A stretch of DNA of 64,000 nt from Prochlorococcus sp. AG-402-M18. GTDB taxonomy: Bacteria > Cyanobacteriota > Cyanobacteriia > PCC-6307 > Cyanobiaceae. A program made the translations under genes and the position numbers. The number at the start of each line of letters is the position of its first letter. The first letter of the stretch is position 1. The stretch covers positions 1 to 64,000 of the forward strand of contig QCIQ01000006.1 in the NCBI GenBank assembly GCA_003216595.1, in the 5' to 3' direction. The notes below the pieces were generated by a model. It searched no databases. It was not told the DNA's origin and worked only from the letters and a program-made list of their open reading frames with translations. Shown one piece after another: positions 21,856 to 32,290 of this stretch.

Positions 21856-22203
21856 ATGGCACGCGTTAAAAGAGGTAATGTTGCTAGAAAACGTAGAAAC
21901 AAAATCCTTCGTCTAGCCAGAGGATTTAGAGGAGGAAATGGAACTCTTTTCCGCACTGCAAATCAAAGAGTAATGAAAGCTCTTTGCAACGCCTATAGAG
22001 ACAGAAAGAGAAGAAAACGTGATTTCAGAAGGCTTTGGATTGCAAGAATCAATGCAGCAGCAAGATTAAATGGATTAAGCTATAGCAAGTTTATCGGTGG
22101 CTTAAAAAAGGCAGATGTCAGAATCAACAGAAAAATGCTTGCTCAATTAGCAGTTTCAGATCCTAAAACATTTACAAATATTGCAGTTAATTCACAAAGT
22201 TAA
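21856..22203 (+). CDS. rplT: 50S ribosomal protein L20
   Basis: L20 is an early assembly protein that binds 23S rRNA. The 115-residue sequence shows the standard basic N-terminus ([20 protein letters not shown]) and the globular part with [21 protein letters not shown] and [12 protein letters not shown]. It follows rpmI by 52 bases, so the two form one operon. A 140-base AT-rich gap with no gene-like content follows before the TPR gene. Confidence 0.98.
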   Translation: MARVKRGNVARKRRNKILRLARGFRGGNGTLFRTANQRVMKALCNAYRDRKRRKRDFRRLWIARINAAARLNGLSYSKFIGGLKKADVRINRKMLAQLAVSDPKTFTNIAVNSQS

Positions 22204-22344
22204 TCATGCTGGAATAGTGTTTTTATTATGTAAATTTATGAATAAACGAATAATTAAAATAAAATAATACAGAAGAAATTCGAAAAATCAAGAATATGCT
22301 AATAATAAATAATTACTATAAAATCAAGAATTTAGTTTTAGACA

Positions 22345-22902
22345 ATGATAGTTAATCTTCCTCAAACGTATTTAATAGGACTGTGTTTGCTTTTAGTCAT
22401 TATTGCTATTTTAGTAGGCAGACAACTATATAAAGTAAGACAAGATGAAATGAAGCTTATAAAATTAGAGAAAGAAGATTCAAATACAAAAGAAGATTCA
22501 GCTAAAATGTATGAATTAGCATCTGTTCAATTAAAGAAAAGATTATATCCTCAAGCCACATCAACTTTAAAACAAGCCTTAAAGAAACTAGATGGCGAAC
22601 CAGAAGAAGCTAAAGCACTTATAGAAAATGCATTAGGCTTTGCACTAGCTGCTCAAAATGACTTCAAATCAGCAGTGACTCATTACAAGAAAGCATTAAT
22701 AGCAAAATCTGAATATCCAGTTGCACTTAATAATCTTGGTTTTGCTTATCAACGTTTACTCAAAGAAGATGAAGCTTATAAAAATTATCAAGAAGTTTTA
22801 AAGCTAGATCCTAATAACAAAACTGCGCTCTCTCAAATCAAAAGACTTGATCGTATAATTGGAAAAGATAAAAATCAATTATTAAATAAAAAAGGCTTCT
22901 AA
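22345..22902 (+). CDS. Membrane-anchored TPR protein
   Basis: The 185-residue protein has one N-terminal membrane helix (about residues 8-26, [16 protein letters not shown]), a charged linker, and then a tetratricopeptide region. Two repeat-like units can be seen around [23 protein letters not shown] and [22 protein letters not shown], each with the A/G-x-Y-x-x-A spacing of TPR helices. The domain should face one side of the membrane and bind a protein partner, which the sequence does not identify. It sits between rplT and thiG, 29 bases before thiG. Cyanobacteria have many such proteins, some aiding photosystem assembly, but there is no direct evidence for that here. Confidence 0.75.
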   Translation: MIVNLPQTYLIGLCLLLVIIAILVGRQLYKVRQDEMKLIKLEKEDSNTKEDSAKMYELASVQLKKRLYPQATSTLKQALKKLDGEPEEAKALIENALGFALAAQNDFKSAVTHYKKALIAKSEYPVALNNLGFAYQRLLKEDEAYKNYQEVLKLDPNNKTALSQIKRLDRIIGKDKNQLLNKKGF

Positions 22903-22931
22903 ATCGTTATTTAATTCATCATATTTTACTT

Positions 22932-23738
22932 ATGCAAAAAACAAATCAATTTCTCAAAATAGGAAATAAAGAATTCAAAAGTCGTCTTCTTGTTGGAACT
23001 GGTAAATACTCATCCCTAGAAGTCATGCAAAAAAGCCTATTAAATACAAAATGTGAAATAGTTACTGTGGCAGTGAGAAGAATTCAAGGCCTAGAATATG
23101 GACATAAAGGATTAATGGAATCAATAGATTGGAAAAGGATATGGATGCTTCCAAACACTGCAGGATGCTCAAATGCCGAAGAAGCTATTCGAATCGCAAG
23201 ACTTGGCAGAGAACTAGCAAAGTTAGCAGGTCAAGAAAATAATAATTTTGTCAAATTAGAGGTTATTCCTGACAAAAAATATTTATTACCCGACCCAATT
23301 GGAACTTTAAAAGCGGCCGAGCAATTAGTTAAAGAAGGATTTACTGTTCTTCCATATATAAATTCTGATCCATTAATTGCAAAACAACTTGAAGAAATTG
23401 GATGTGCAACTGTCATGCCTCTTGGTTCCCCCATTGGATCTGCTCAAGGCATAAGAAACGCAGCAAATATTGCAATAATTATTGAAGAATCTCGAATCCC
23501 AATAATTATTGATGCAGGAATTGGAGTTCCAAGTGAAGCAGCTCAAGCGCTGGAAATGGGCGCTGATGGGGTTCTAATCAATAGCGCTATTGCTTTAGCT
23601 AAAAACCCAATTCTAATGGCTCAAGCCTTCTCTAAAGCGACTGAGGCAGGTAGAGATGCTTATCTATCTGGAAGACTCCAGGAGAACCCACTTGCCCATC
23701 CAAGCTCTCCAGTAGATGGAGTTATTTCAAATAATTAG
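22932..23738 (+). CDS. thiG: Thiazole synthase
   Basis: ThiG builds the thiazole phosphate of thiamine from deoxyxylulose phosphate, dehydroglycine and ThiS thiocarboxylate. The 268-residue TIM barrel has [12 protein letters not shown] at the start, the conserved [22 protein letters not shown] region, [38 protein letters not shown], and [29 protein letters not shown] with the phosphate-binding glycines. No thiS or thiO adjoins it, so they lie elsewhere. The start is ATG 22932. A 50-base gap leads to the small photosystem protein on the same strand. Confidence 0.97.
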   Translation: MQKTNQFLKIGNKEFKSRLLVGTGKYSSLEVMQKSLLNTKCEIVTVAVRRIQGLEYGHKGLMESIDWKRIWMLPNTAGCSNAEEAIRIARLGRELAKLAGQENNNFVKLEVIPDKKYLLPDPIGTLKAAEQLVKEGFTVLPYINSDPLIAKQLEEIGCATVMPLGSPIGSAQGIRNAANIAIIIEESRIPIIIDAGIGVPSEAAQALEMGADGVLINSAIALAKNPILMAQAFSKATEAGRDAYLSGRLQENPLAHPSSPVDGVISNN

Positions 23739-23787
23739 AGTAATTCGTTAAAAATTAGTAACGTAATAGGCTAATAAACAAAAAAAC

Positions 23788-23955
23788 ATGGCAGTAACTA
23801 GAGAAAGTCAAGGCAGGCTTAACGTTTTTGCAAATGAACCAAGAATTGAAATACTTACAAAAGAAAGCAGTGGCAACAAAGGTTCTTGGCTTTTTACCCT
23901 TACTGGAGTTATCCTTGTAATTGGGCTTATCGCATATTCTTTAACAATCAAGTGA
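23788..23955 (+). CDS. ssl1498/Psb34-type light-harvesting-like small membrane protein
   Basis: A 55-codon frame starts at ATG 23788 and ends at TGA 23953-23955. The N-terminal half is soluble and has QGRLNVFANEPRIEI, close to the GRLNNFAxEP motif of the ssl1498 family. The C-terminal half is one membrane helix (about residues 33-53, SWLFTLTGVILVIGLIAYSL). That family includes Psb34, a small protein bound to photosystem II assembly intermediates and related in layout to high-light-inducible proteins. The chlorophyll-binding ExxNxR motif of true Hlips is not evident. It lies between thiG and sqdB on the same strand. The identification uses recalled family sequence; that the frame codes is well supported by its length, composition and hydrophobic helix. 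Confidence 0.75.
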   Translation: MAVTRESQGRLNVFANEPRIEILTKESSGNKGSWLFTLTGVILVIGLIAYSLTIK

Positions 23956-24011
23956 AACCCTTGTAGTAGCTTGAATAATATGAGCATTTGCTCTGTCTTT
24001 TGGAGTTTAGA

Positions 24012-25205
24012 GTGAAAGTTTTCGTTCTTGGTGGTGACGGCTTCTGCGGATGGCCTTGTGCAGTCAATCTTGCTGACAAGGGTCATGAGGTATTCATCGT
24101 GGATAATCTCAGTCGTCGAAAAATCGATATAGATCTTGAAGTTGAATCCTTAACTCCAATTACAAGTATTGGTGAAAGGATTAAAGCTTGGTCTGAGATA
24201 GGTGGAAAACCTATTCAATTTATTCATTTAGACCTTGCTTCTGAATATCAAAAGCTTTTAGATCTATTGATCGAAGAAAAACCTGATTCAATTATTCATT
24301 TTGCTGAACAGCGTGCTGCTCCATATTCCATGAAAAGCAGCGCAACAAAGAGATATACAGTTGATAACAATGTAAATGGTACTCATAATCTACTAGCGGC
24401 AATTGTTGAATCTCAATTAGATATTCACATTGTTCATCTTGGGACAATGGGGGTTTATGGCTATGGGTCCCATAGAGGCGCGACTATTCCTGAAGGTTAC
24501 TTAAAGGTTGAAGTACCACAACCAGATGGCAGTCGTTTTGAAGAAGAGATCCTTCATCCAGCAAGCCCTGGGAGCGTTTATCACATGACAAAAACGCTCG
24601 ATCAATTGTTATTTCTTTACTACAACAAAAATGATCTGATCAGAATCACTGATCTTCATCAAGGAATTGTATGGGGAACAAATACTGATGTCACAAGCCG
24701 TGATCCAAGACTCACTAATCGATTTGACTATGACGGTGATTATGGAACAGTATTAAATCGATTTTTAATGCAAGCTGCCATTGGATATCCATTAACAGTC
24801 CATGGCACTGGTGGACAAACAAGAGCTTTCATTCATATACAAGATTCAGTAAAATGTGTTCAGCTGGCACTCGAAAATCCTCCAGAAAAAGGTGAAAGAG
24901 TGAAAATTTTCAACCAAATGACGGAAAGTCACCAAGTCGGGGAATTAGCTAAGAAAGTAGCCTCTCTAACTGGAGCAAAAATTAATTATCTTCCAAACCC
25001 AAGAAACGAAGCAGTCGAAAATGATTTAATAGTTGATAATCGATGTTTTATTGAGCTTGGATTAGATCCCACAACTCTGGATAATGGACTTTTAGCAGAA
25101 GTTGTTGATGTCGCGAAAAAATTCTCTAATCGATGCGATCTAAAACGAATACCTTGTGTATCTGCATGGACATCAACGCAAGCAAAAGCTATCAATAAGT
25201 CCTAA
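24012..25205 (+). CDS. sqdB: UDP-sulfoquinovose synthase
   Basis: SqdB makes UDP-sulfoquinovose from UDP-glucose and sulfite, the head group of the thylakoid lipid SQDG. It is an extended short-chain dehydrogenase of 397 residues starting at GTG 24012 with VFVLGGDGFCGWPCAVNLA, the NAD-binding motif. The catalytic YHMTK (YxxxK) lies near residue 190, and QRAAPYSMKS and VHGTGGQTRAFIHIQD are typical. An upstream in-frame start would add eight residues that do not fit the family. sqdX follows after 36 bases, giving a sqdB-sqdX sulfolipid operon. Confidence 0.97.
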   Translation: MKVFVLGGDGFCGWPCAVNLADKGHEVFIVDNLSRRKIDIDLEVESLTPITSIGERIKAWSEIGGKPIQFIHLDLASEYQKLLDLLIEEKPDSIIHFAEQRAAPYSMKSSATKRYTVDNNVNGTHNLLAAIVESQLDIHIVHLGTMGVYGYGSHRGATIPEGYLKVEVPQPDGSRFEEEILHPASPGSVYHMTKTLDQLLFLYYNKNDLIRITDLHQGIVWGTNTDVTSRDPRLTNRFDYDGDYGTVLNRFLMQAAIGYPLTVHGTGGQTRAFIHIQDSVKCVQLALENPPEKGERVKIFNQMTESHQVGELAKKVASLTGAKINYLPNPRNEAVENDLIVDNRCFIELGLDPTTLDNGLLAEVVDVAKKFSNRCDLKRIPCVSAWTSTQAKAINKS

Positions 25206-25241
25206 ACCTACCTACTACAAAATCTTGAAAAGACTCGCTCA

Positions 25242-26390
25242 GTGAAAATAGCTTTCTTTACAGAAACTTTCCTACCCAAAGTTGATGGGATAGTCACGCG
25301 CTTAACTAAAACAATTCAAAATTTAGTTCAATCAGGTGATGAGGTTACCGTTTTTTGTCCAGAAGGCTGTCCATCAAGCTATATGGGTGCAAAAGTTGTA
25401 GGAGTCCCCGCGATGCCATTACCCTTATATCCAGAGCTCAAATTAGGGCTTCCTGGTCCAGGTGTCTCAGATGAATTAGAAAACTTTAAACCTGACCTAA
25501 TACATGTTGTTAACCCCGCTGTACTTGGATTGGGTGGTATTTGGCTAGCTAAAACAAACAATATTCCACTGGTAGCCAGTTACCACACTCATTTACCTAA
25601 GTATTTAGAGCATTATGGAATGGGGATGTTAGAGCCGCTTTTATGGGAATTGTTAAAAGCTGCGCATAATCAAGCAACTCTAAATCTGTGTACTTCCACT
25701 GCAATGGTGCAAGAACTCTCAGAAAAAGGAATTCAAAATACTGCTTTATGGCAAAGAGGAGTTGATACAGATATTTTCAAACCAGAACTAAGAGATGAAC
25801 AAATGAGAAAGCGTCTTTTAGGAAACTTTAGCGATGAAGGATCTCTTTTGATATACGTAGGCAGACTTTCAGCTGAAAAACAAATAGAGAGAATTAAACC
25901 TGTACTTGAAGCACTACCAAGCACTCGACTAGCTCTTGTTGGAGATGGTCCATATAGGCAACAATTAGAAAAAATTTTCCAGGGAACTTCTACTACCTTT
26001 GTGGGATATCTTAGTGGGAATGAATTAGCTAGTGCTTATGCATCTGGTGATGCTTTCTTATTTCCCTCAAGTACAGAAACCCTTGGATTAGTTCTTTTAG
26101 AAGCAATGGCAGCTGGATGCCCTGTTGTAGGAGCAAATAAAGGTGGAATCCCAGATATCATTTCAGATGGAGAGAATGGATGTTTATATAATCCTGATGA
26201 AGATGATGATGGGGCTTTAAGTTTGATAGAAGCTACAAAAAAATTATTGGGTAACGAAATAGAACGTACACAAATGAGACAAGCAGCTCGTTCAGAAGCC
26301 GAGAGATGGGGATGGGCTGGAGCTACTCAACAATTGAGAAGTTATTACGATGAAGTATTAGACAAAAAACAACCAAATATCGCTGCTTAG
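25242..26390 (+). CDS. sqdX: Sulfoquinovosyltransferase
   Basis: SqdX transfers sulfoquinovose from UDP-sulfoquinovose to diacylglycerol, completing SQDG. This GT4 enzyme of 382 residues starts at GTG 25242 with KIAFFTETFLPKVDGIVTRL. It has the acceptor-side region with SYHTHLPKYLEHYGM, the donor-binding YVGRLSAEKQIERI, and the GT4 EX7E-like segment SSTETLGLVLLEAMAAGCPVV. It is the second gene of the sqdB-sqdX pair. SQDG lets Prochlorococcus spare phosphorus by replacing phospholipids. It converges on a small unknown gene 3 bases downstream. Confidence 0.96.
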   Translation: MKIAFFTETFLPKVDGIVTRLTKTIQNLVQSGDEVTVFCPEGCPSSYMGAKVVGVPAMPLPLYPELKLGLPGPGVSDELENFKPDLIHVVNPAVLGLGGIWLAKTNNIPLVASYHTHLPKYLEHYGMGMLEPLLWELLKAAHNQATLNLCTSTAMVQELSEKGIQNTALWQRGVDTDIFKPELRDEQMRKRLLGNFSDEGSLLIYVGRLSAEKQIERIKPVLEALPSTRLALVGDGPYRQQLEKIFQGTSTTFVGYLSGNELASAYASGDAFLFPSSTETLGLVLLEAMAAGCPVVGANKGGIPDIISDGENGCLYNPDEDDDGALSLIEATKKLLGNEIERTQMRQAARSEAERWGWAGATQQLRSYYDEVLDKKQPNIAA

Positions 26391-26393
26391 TTT

Positions 26394-26654
26394 TTACGCT
26401 GCATGAGGTGGTGGAGTTGGAGAATCAAATGATTGTAAAGGTAATACCAAAGTTACCCATTTAGAGAGTTTTGCTGGCCTTTGTTTCTTAGGCTGTCGAA
26501 CACCAAATGGAACTCTAACAACATTAGTTCCAGCAACTTGCAAAAGTTCTCCTTTATTTAAAAGAGTTTCAAAGCAATTAGAAAAAGACGGTAAGGACAA
26601 ATCATCCTTTTTGGTCATTTGATCTGGCAAATCAAAAGATGTTTTTTTGGTCAT
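26394..26654 (-). CDS. Small conserved-looking hypothetical protein
   Basis: I do not recognise this protein. The frame is open from 26726, but the likely starts are ATG 26652-26654 (86 residues) or ATG 26616-26618 (74 residues), because the extra N-terminus is Phe/Cys-rich and lies in AT-rich intergenic DNA. The body has a basic region VRVPFGVRQPKKQRPAKLSKW, then WVTLVLPLQSF, and ends in proline-rich SPTPPPHAA. The two candidate starts belong to an imperfect 12-codon duplication (DQMTKKTSFDLP then DQMTKKDDLSLP). It lies tail to tail with sqdX and upstream of gcvP's end. No membrane segment is seen in the short form. Confidence 0.55.
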   Translation of the reverse strand: MTKKTSFDLPDQMTKKDDLSLPSFSNCFETLLNKGELLQVAGTNVVRVPFGVRQPKKQRPAKLSKWVTLVLPLQSFDSPTPPPHAA

Positions 26655-26778
26655 TTGGTCCCCATAAAATTTAAAGCTGCGACAAAGATTAATAAAAAAA
26701 TTGCAAAACAGCCTAAAAATAACCAATAATTTGGTTTTCGTTTGAAATTTAACTAATAAAACAAGTTTTAACCAGTCT

Positions 26779-29685
26779 TCAAAAAGAATTAATATCTTCT
26801 AAATCTTGAACTGAAGGACAACTACATATCAAATTCCTATCTCCATAAGCATTATTAATACGTGAAACTGATGGCCAAAATTTATATTTTTCCTGGCTAT
26901 TCAAAGGAAAAGCTGCTTCTTTACGAGAATAAGGTCTGTCCCAATCATCAGATGTAACTGTTTTTAAAGTATGTGGAGATTGTTTTAAAGGATTATTAAT
27001 AGGATCAATCTTTCCTAATTTGATTTTTTCAATTTCTTCTCGTATTCCAATCATCGCCTCACAAAAACGATCTAATTCAGACAAACTCTCGCTTTCTGTT
27101 GGTTCAACCATCAAAGTCCCAGCAACAGGCCAACTGATTGTTGGAGCATGAAATCCATAATCCATCAATCTCTTGGCAACATCCTCAACTTCTATACCTA
27201 ACTGACTCTTTAAAGGTCGTAAATCTAATATGCATTCATGAGCCACCAAGCCATTCGGATCTTTAAATAAAACTGGATAATAAGGATTAAGTCGTTTTGC
27301 TAAATAATTAGCAGAAAGGATTGCTATTGAACTTGCTTTGCGTAACCCATCTTTACCCATCATACGAATGTACATCCAACTAATCGGCAATATTCCGGCG
27401 CTGCCAAATGGAGCTGCAGAGACCGCCGAAATAGCCTTTTCGCCTCCACATTTCACAACTGAATGTCCAGGAAGATAAGGAACCAAATGGCCTGCAACAG
27501 CTATAGGACCTACGCCTGGGCCTCCTCCGCCATGAGGAATAGAAAAAGTTTTATGAAGATTTAAATGGCAGACATCTATGCCATAAGATCCAGGCCTACA
27601 AATACCTACTTGAGCATTCATATTTGCACCATCCAAATAAACCTGACCACCCTCTTGATGAATAACTTGGCAAATTTCACGAATATTTGGCTCAAATACT
27701 CCATGCGTTGAGGGATAGGTCACCATCAATGCAGCCAAATTCTTGGAATGTATCTTTGCTTTATTTCTTAAGTCCTCCAAATCAACATTGCCGTATTCAT
27801 CACATTTAACAGAAACAACTTTAAACCCAGACATGACTGCGCTAGCTGGATTGGTACCATGAGCACTTGTTGGAATCAAGCAAATATTTCTATGCTCTTC
27901 ACCAAGAGACTTATGCCATGAGCGTATCACAAGCAAACCAGCAAATTCTCCTTGAGAACCTGCATTTGGCTGAAGAGAAACTCCCTGAAAGCCAGTTAAA
28001 ACAGATAACCAACTTTCAAGGTCATTAATTATTTCCTGGAATCCAGCTAATTGAGTGGGAGGAGCAAAAGGATGAATAGAAGCAAACTCGCTCCATTCAA
28101 TGGGTAAAAGTTCAGCGGCCGCGTTCAATTTCATTGTGCAACTCCCTAGAGGAATCATTCCTTGCACTAGAGAAAAATCTTTCGACACTAAAAAATGTAT
28201 GTATCTCATTAAATCAGTCTCACTTTGATATTGATTAAATACCGATTGTTCAAGCCATGGCTTTTCGCGAAGAGGGATATCTATTAGTGGATCCTTTTCA
28301 TGAATAAACATAGACATATCATGAACATTTGTTCCTTTAACTTTTGCAAGTATTTTATGCAATTTATAAATTTCTTGATCGTTAGTTAATTCATCAAAAG
28401 TTACACCAAAACCATTAGCATTTTTAATATCTGATCCAATAGGAAGAACTCTAAGGTTATATCCTTCTTCAGAAGCTAACTGAATAACTTTTGATGCTTC
28501 TGGACAATATATGTCAATGCTATCAAACCCGGAATATCTATCTAAAGGATATTCCAAATCACGTAAAATATATTCAAGCTCTGATCTATATTTAAGAATC
28601 TTATTTGCAATTTTCTTAAGACCATTTGGACCATGATGAACTGCATAAAACGAAGAAAGAATAGCTAATAAAACTTGAGCTGTGCAAATATTACTTGTTG
28701 CTTTATCCCTTCGAATATGTTGCTCTCTTGTTTGAAGGGCAAGTCTCAAAGCTTGATTACCCTCTACGTCAACTGATTGGCCAACAATCCTACCTGGTAT
28801 TTGTCTTTTATATATTTCTTTAGTTGCAAAAAAAGCTGCATGTGGTCCACCAAATGCAATAGGTACTCCAAATCTTTGCGAACTTCCAACAACAATATCT
28901 GCGCCAAATTCTCCCATTGGTTTAATCAAAACTTGAGCCAAGGGATCAATTGAGATGGTTACTATTGCATCACATTTATGTACCTTATTAATGACTGAGG
29001 TTGGATCCCAAATACGACCATTTTTTCCAGGTAACTGAATAAGTATTCCGAATACATTATTATCAATTTCAAAGTTATTATTATCAAAGAACTCAAGAAC
29101 AATTCCAAGTGGTTCACATCGAGTTTTTAATACGTCAAATGTTTGAGGCAAAGTTTCTTGATCTATTAAAAATTTATTAGCATTTTTATTTTTTCTCACA
29201 GCCAAACTCAAACTTATTGCCTCCGCCACCGCAGTTGCTTCATCAAGTAAAGACGCATTTGCTATGGGCAAACCTGTTAATTCACTTATTAAAGTCTGAA
29301 AATTAAATAAGGCTTCTAATCTGCCTTGGGATATTTCTGCTTGATAAGGAGTATATGCAGTATACCAATTGGGATTTTCTAGCACATTTCTTTGTACAAC
29401 TGGAGGTATAACTGTCGAATGATAACCAAGACCAATCAACGATCGATTTTCAACATTTTTCTTAGAAATTATATTGATTTCTTTTAAGGCTTCATTTTGA
29501 TCACACCCACATGAAATAGAAACACCATTGTTTTCTGAATCAAAGATTTCATTAGGAATTACAGAAGATATAAAATCTTCCAAATTTTCAAAACCAAGAT
29601 GTTGAAGCATAAAAGCTTCTTCATCGTTGGTTGGACCTATATGGCGAGACTTAAAAGTGAAATCCTTTAATTCTGCTTTTGACAT
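26779..29685 (-). CDS. gcvP: Glycine dehydrogenase (decarboxylating), P protein
   Basis: GcvP is the PLP-dependent P protein of the glycine cleavage complex, needed for photorespiratory glycine. The start chosen is ATG 29683-29685 (968 residues); a TTG 24 bases upstream is in frame but unnecessary. The N-terminal half has [18 protein letters not shown] and [20 protein letters not shown]. The C-terminal half has the PLP lysine in [21 protein letters not shown] and the glycine-rich loop before it. Both halves of the fused single-chain form are complete. gcvH lies about 100 bases upstream on the same strand, whereas gcvT is 20 kb away. Confidence 0.98.
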   Translation of the reverse strand: MSKAELKDFTFKSRHIGPTNDEEAFMLQHLGFENLEDFISSVIPNEIFDSENNGVSISCGCDQNEALKEINIISKKNVENRSLIGLGYHSTVIPPVVQRNVLENPNWYTAYTPYQAEISQGRLEALFNFQTLISELTGLPIANASLLDEATAVAEAISLSLAVRKNKNANKFLIDQETLPQTFDVLKTRCEPLGIVLEFFDNNNFEIDNNVFGILIQLPGKNGRIWDPTSVINKVHKCDAIVTISIDPLAQVLIKPMGEFGADIVVGSSQRFGVPIAFGGPHAAFFATKEIYKRQIPGRIVGQSVDVEGNQALRLALQTREQHIRRDKATSNICTAQVLLAILSSFYAVHHGPNGLKKIANKILKYRSELEYILRDLEYPLDRYSGFDSIDIYCPEASKVIQLASEEGYNLRVLPIGSDIKNANGFGVTFDELTNDQEIYKLHKILAKVKGTNVHDMSMFIHEKDPLIDIPLREKPWLEQSVFNQYQSETDLMRYIHFLVSKDFSLVQGMIPLGSCTMKLNAAAELLPIEWSEFASIHPFAPPTQLAGFQEIINDLESWLSVLTGFQGVSLQPNAGSQGEFAGLLVIRSWHKSLGEEHRNICLIPTSAHGTNPASAVMSGFKVVSVKCDEYGNVDLEDLRNKAKIHSKNLAALMVTYPSTHGVFEPNIREICQVIHQEGGQVYLDGANMNAQVGICRPGSYGIDVCHLNLHKTFSIPHGGGGPGVGPIAVAGHLVPYLPGHSVVKCGGEKAISAVSAAPFGSAGILPISWMYIRMMGKDGLRKASSIAILSANYLAKRLNPYYPVLFKDPNGLVAHECILDLRPLKSQLGIEVEDVAKRLMDYGFHAPTISWPVAGTLMVEPTESESLSELDRFCEAMIGIREEIEKIKLGKIDPINNPLKQSPHTLKTVTSDDWDRPYSRKEAAFPLNSQEKYKFWPSVSRINNAYGDRNLICSCPSVQDLEDINSF

Positions 29686-29787
29686 GAGCTTGTTCTCAAG
29701 CACAAGCAAGTTAAGTTATTGGAGGGAAGGCCACTGTAGAGAAAAATTTCCTGATTTGTTGTAAGAAAAAATTATTAAGTAAAATTT

Positions 29788-30174
29788 TTACGCAGCAATC
29801 TTCTTTGAATAAGTTTCAGAATCCATAAGCTCTTTTAATTGATCAGGGTTATCAGGACGAATTATTAATAGCCATCCTTCTCCATGAGGATCATTTTGAA
29901 GTTCCTCTGGGCTGGACAAAACAGAATTATTTCTATGGAGAATTTCTCCACTAACTGGCGCATACATATCTTCTACAGCCTTTACTGATTCCACTGAACC
30001 AAAGCTCTCTCCTTTAACTATTGAAGTCCCTTCATCTGGTAGATCAACAAAAACGATATCTCCTAACTGATCTACCGCAAATTCACTGATGCCAATTCGA
30101 ACTAGTGCATCATCAGCAAAAGCATATTCATGACTGTCAGCAAAACGAAAATGATCTGGGAAGGAAAAAGCCAT
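29788..30174 (-). CDS. gcvH: Glycine cleavage system H protein
   Basis: GcvH is the lipoyl carrier that shuttles the aminomethyl group among P, T and L proteins. The 128-residue length is standard. The lipoylated lysine is K65 in SVESVKAVEDMYAPVSGE. The family C-terminus (GEGWLLIIRPDN) is present. The start is ATG at 30172-30174. It precedes gcvP on the minus strand and follows the PLP lyase gene by 20 bases, so the three genes may share a transcript. Confidence 0.97.
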   Translation of the reverse strand: MAFSFPDHFRFADSHEYAFADDALVRIGISEFAVDQLGDIVFVDLPDEGTSIVKGESFGSVESVKAVEDMYAPVSGEILHRNNSVLSSPEELQNDPHGEGWLLIIRPDNPDQLKELMDSETYSKKIAA

Positions 30175-30194
30175 TGCGTCAAAACGAAAAACGC

Positions 30195-31460
30195 TTAATC
30201 ATTCTGGGGCAATTTGATCAATCCTGCCTGAAATAAATTGGATAATGCATGAATCAAAGCAATTTTGACATGAGAGCGATGGGAACCTCCTTGTATAAAT
30301 AGATCAAATGGAGGTTTCATAGGAGCATCAGCAGAAAATTCACTCGTACTACCATCTACAAAAGTTCCTCCAGCCATGACTAAGTTATTTTCATAACCTG
30401 GCATTGGAGCAGGTATTGGATCGAGAAAAGATCCAATAGGTGATTTTTCTTGAAAAGATCTACAAATAATTTGTAAAATTTCTGGATCGCCTATTCTTAC
30501 TACTTGGATCAAATCAGTTCTCATAGAACCTGGTGTTGGCAAAACTTGAAAGCCCAATTTGCTAAAAGCAGTAGAAATAATCTCAGCACCTATTAGGGCC
30601 TCTGCAACCATTTGAGGCGCAAGAAAAAGTCCTTGTAAAATAGTTCTATTTAAATCAAAAGTAATACCACCCTCAGATCCAATACCTGGAGCAGTCAAGC
30701 GGCAGCATGCTTTATCAACTAAATCAGCTTTTCCGGCAATATATCCACCAGTAGGAACGATAGTTCCCCCTAAATTTTTTATTAAAGAACCTGCAATTAA
30801 ATCTGCTCCGACTGACGTTGGTTCCTTACTTTCGACAAATTCTCCATAGCAATTATCAACAAAACAAATACAGTTAGGTTGAATTTTATGACATAAAAAA
30901 CAAATCTCTTTAATAACCTCAATACTCAAAGATGGACGCCATTTATAACCACAACTACGTTGGATAAAAATTAATTTTCTAGGCGTATATAAAGCTTTTT
31001 CTAAAGCTAAGAAATCTATATTTCCATCTTTCTTTAAAGAAATCTCTTCATATTTAATACCAAACTCAATTAAGGATCCTTGACCATTTCCCCTTAATCC
31101 AATAACTTCTTCAAGTGACTCATAGGGCCTTCCAGTAACAGATAATAAATGATCTCCTGGTCTCAAAACCCCAAACAAAGATGACGTTATAGCGTGGGTT
31201 CCACTAACAAATTGAAGCCTTATTGCTGCTTTTTCAGCTTCTAAAACATCTGCAAAGATTTTATCAATTATATCTCTCCCTAAATCTCCATGTCCATATC
31301 CTGTTAAAGAGGCAAAATGTTGTACATTTAAATGAGCATCAGAAAAAGCCTTTAATACTTTTTCTAATTTAAATGTTATGTTGTTTGTCTTTTCTTGAAT
31401 TGATAAATATAAATTTCTTTCTATATCATCTACAAAATTTTTAGCAGGATTTGTTAGCAT
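30195..31460 (-). CDS. Methionine gamma-lyase family PLP enzyme (aluminium-resistance family)
   Basis: This 421-residue protein belongs to the PF06838-type group, often annotated as cystathionine beta-lyase involved in aluminium resistance. Family landmarks are FASLTGYGHGDLGRD, QRSCGYKWRPSL, CFVDNCYGEFVE, and the PLP lysine in GSLIKNLGGTIVPTGGYIAG. The true substrate in cyanobacteria is not established; a gamma- or beta-elimination on a sulfur amino acid is the family expectation. It is 20 bases upstream of gcvH on the same strand, an association that may be simple co-expression. The start is ATG at 31458-31460. Confidence 0.85.
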   Translation of the reverse strand: MLTNPAKNFVDDIERNLYLSIQEKTNNITFKLEKVLKAFSDAHLNVQHFASLTGYGHGDLGRDIIDKIFADVLEAEKAAIRLQFVSGTHAITSSLFGVLRPGDHLLSVTGRPYESLEEVIGLRGNGQGSLIEFGIKYEEISLKKDGNIDFLALEKALYTPRKLIFIQRSCGYKWRPSLSIEVIKEICFLCHKIQPNCICFVDNCYGEFVESKEPTSVGADLIAGSLIKNLGGTIVPTGGYIAGKADLVDKACCRLTAPGIGSEGGITFDLNRTILQGLFLAPQMVAEALIGAEIISTAFSKLGFQVLPTPGSMRTDLIQVVRIGDPEILQIICRSFQEKSPIGSFLDPIPAPMPGYENNLVMAGGTFVDGSTSEFSADAPMKPPFDLFIQGGSHRSHVKIALIHALSNLFQAGLIKLPQND

Positions 31461-31496
31461 ATTAGTCTTTAATTAAGCATAAAAAAGTTTAAAAAA

Positions 31497-32231
31497 TTAA
31501 TCTGAAAAAATAATTTCTAATTTTTCTTGTTCTTTCAGTAATAAACCTCTTTGCCGAAGATTCTCCAAAAAGTCATCTGCACCTTGCAAGTTATTTGTAT
31601 TTAACAATTTATTCGTAGCATGTAAATCTAACAATTCACCATCAAGTTCCTCGGCTGTGTAATCTTTTAGACCTGCCATAACTGCTTCAAACCTGTCTCT
31701 TCGTTGCTTTTTACTTACTGGATATGCTGACATAACTTGCTCCCTACACATTCTCCACGACCTTCCTCTACATAAATAATCAGCCAAAGCAGCGCTGAGC
31801 ACAGGAGCCTCAGCTTCCTCAATAAACCAATCAAAGGAAGAAGGTAAAGATGCTAAGCCAACAAAAATCTCAAAAAAGTCACCTGCAGAAAGAGGATTAT
31901 TGTCATTTCCTTCAACAGCGATAGCTGATTCTTGAAGCGATCTATGCAATTCAGGATGAACACTCGATATTTGACTTTCAATATTTACTAACCCTCGAGA
32001 AAGTACTTGATTTACCTTCCCCAAAGCAAAAAATACTTCAGGGCTGGGAGATACAAGTTTTCCATTTCTTAGATTTGAGATTTGAGAACTATGAACTCTT
32101 CCTAGATCCAAACATTCAGCCAAAGCAGGAAGAACTTTATGAGACCAGCCATTGCGCTCATGCCATACATGAACTAGATGAGCCATTGCCCTCCTACCTG
32201 CAGTCAATTGGTCCCGAAAACTAGAGGTCAC
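31497..32231 (-). CDS. Hypothetical protein with HTH-like N-terminus
   Basis: I do not recognise a characterised family. The 244-residue protein begins at GTG 32229-32231. Residues ~30-75 (LPALAECLDLGRVHSSQISNLRNGKL and SPSPEVFFALGKVN) look like a Cro/XRE-type helix-turn-helix with the QISNLRNG recognition helix. The rest is helical and Leu-rich, with a cluster WRMCREQVMSAYPVSKKQRRDRFEAVM and an acidic C-terminus. No membrane segment or enzyme motif is visible. It is divergent from the desaturase gene across 79 bases, and it heads a possible leftward operon with the PLP lyase, gcvH and gcvP. A DNA-binding role is inference. Confidence 0.6.
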   Translation of the reverse strand: MTSSFRDQLTAGRRAMAHLVHVWHERNGWSHKVLPALAECLDLGRVHSSQISNLRNGKLVSPSPEVFFALGKVNQVLSRGLVNIESQISSVHPELHRSLQESAIAVEGNDNNPLSAGDFFEIFVGLASLPSSFDWFIEEAEAPVLSAALADYLCRGRSWRMCREQVMSAYPVSKKQRRDRFEAVMAGLKDYTAEELDGELLDLHATNKLLNTNNLQGADDFLENLRQRGLLLKEQEKLEIIFSD

Positions 32232-32277
32232 AAATCACATTCAAGATTGATAGATAGGCCTGATTAGGATCCTTATC

Positions 32278-32290
32278 GTATATTATATAC
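32278..32290. promoter_or_regulatory. 13-base palindrome in the divergent des promoter region
   Basis: GTATATTATATAC is a perfect palindrome around a central T, 20 bases before the desaturase ATG. It overlaps a TATATT-like -10 candidate, so it could be an operator or just an AT-rich promoter. No regulator can be named. Confidence 0.25.
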
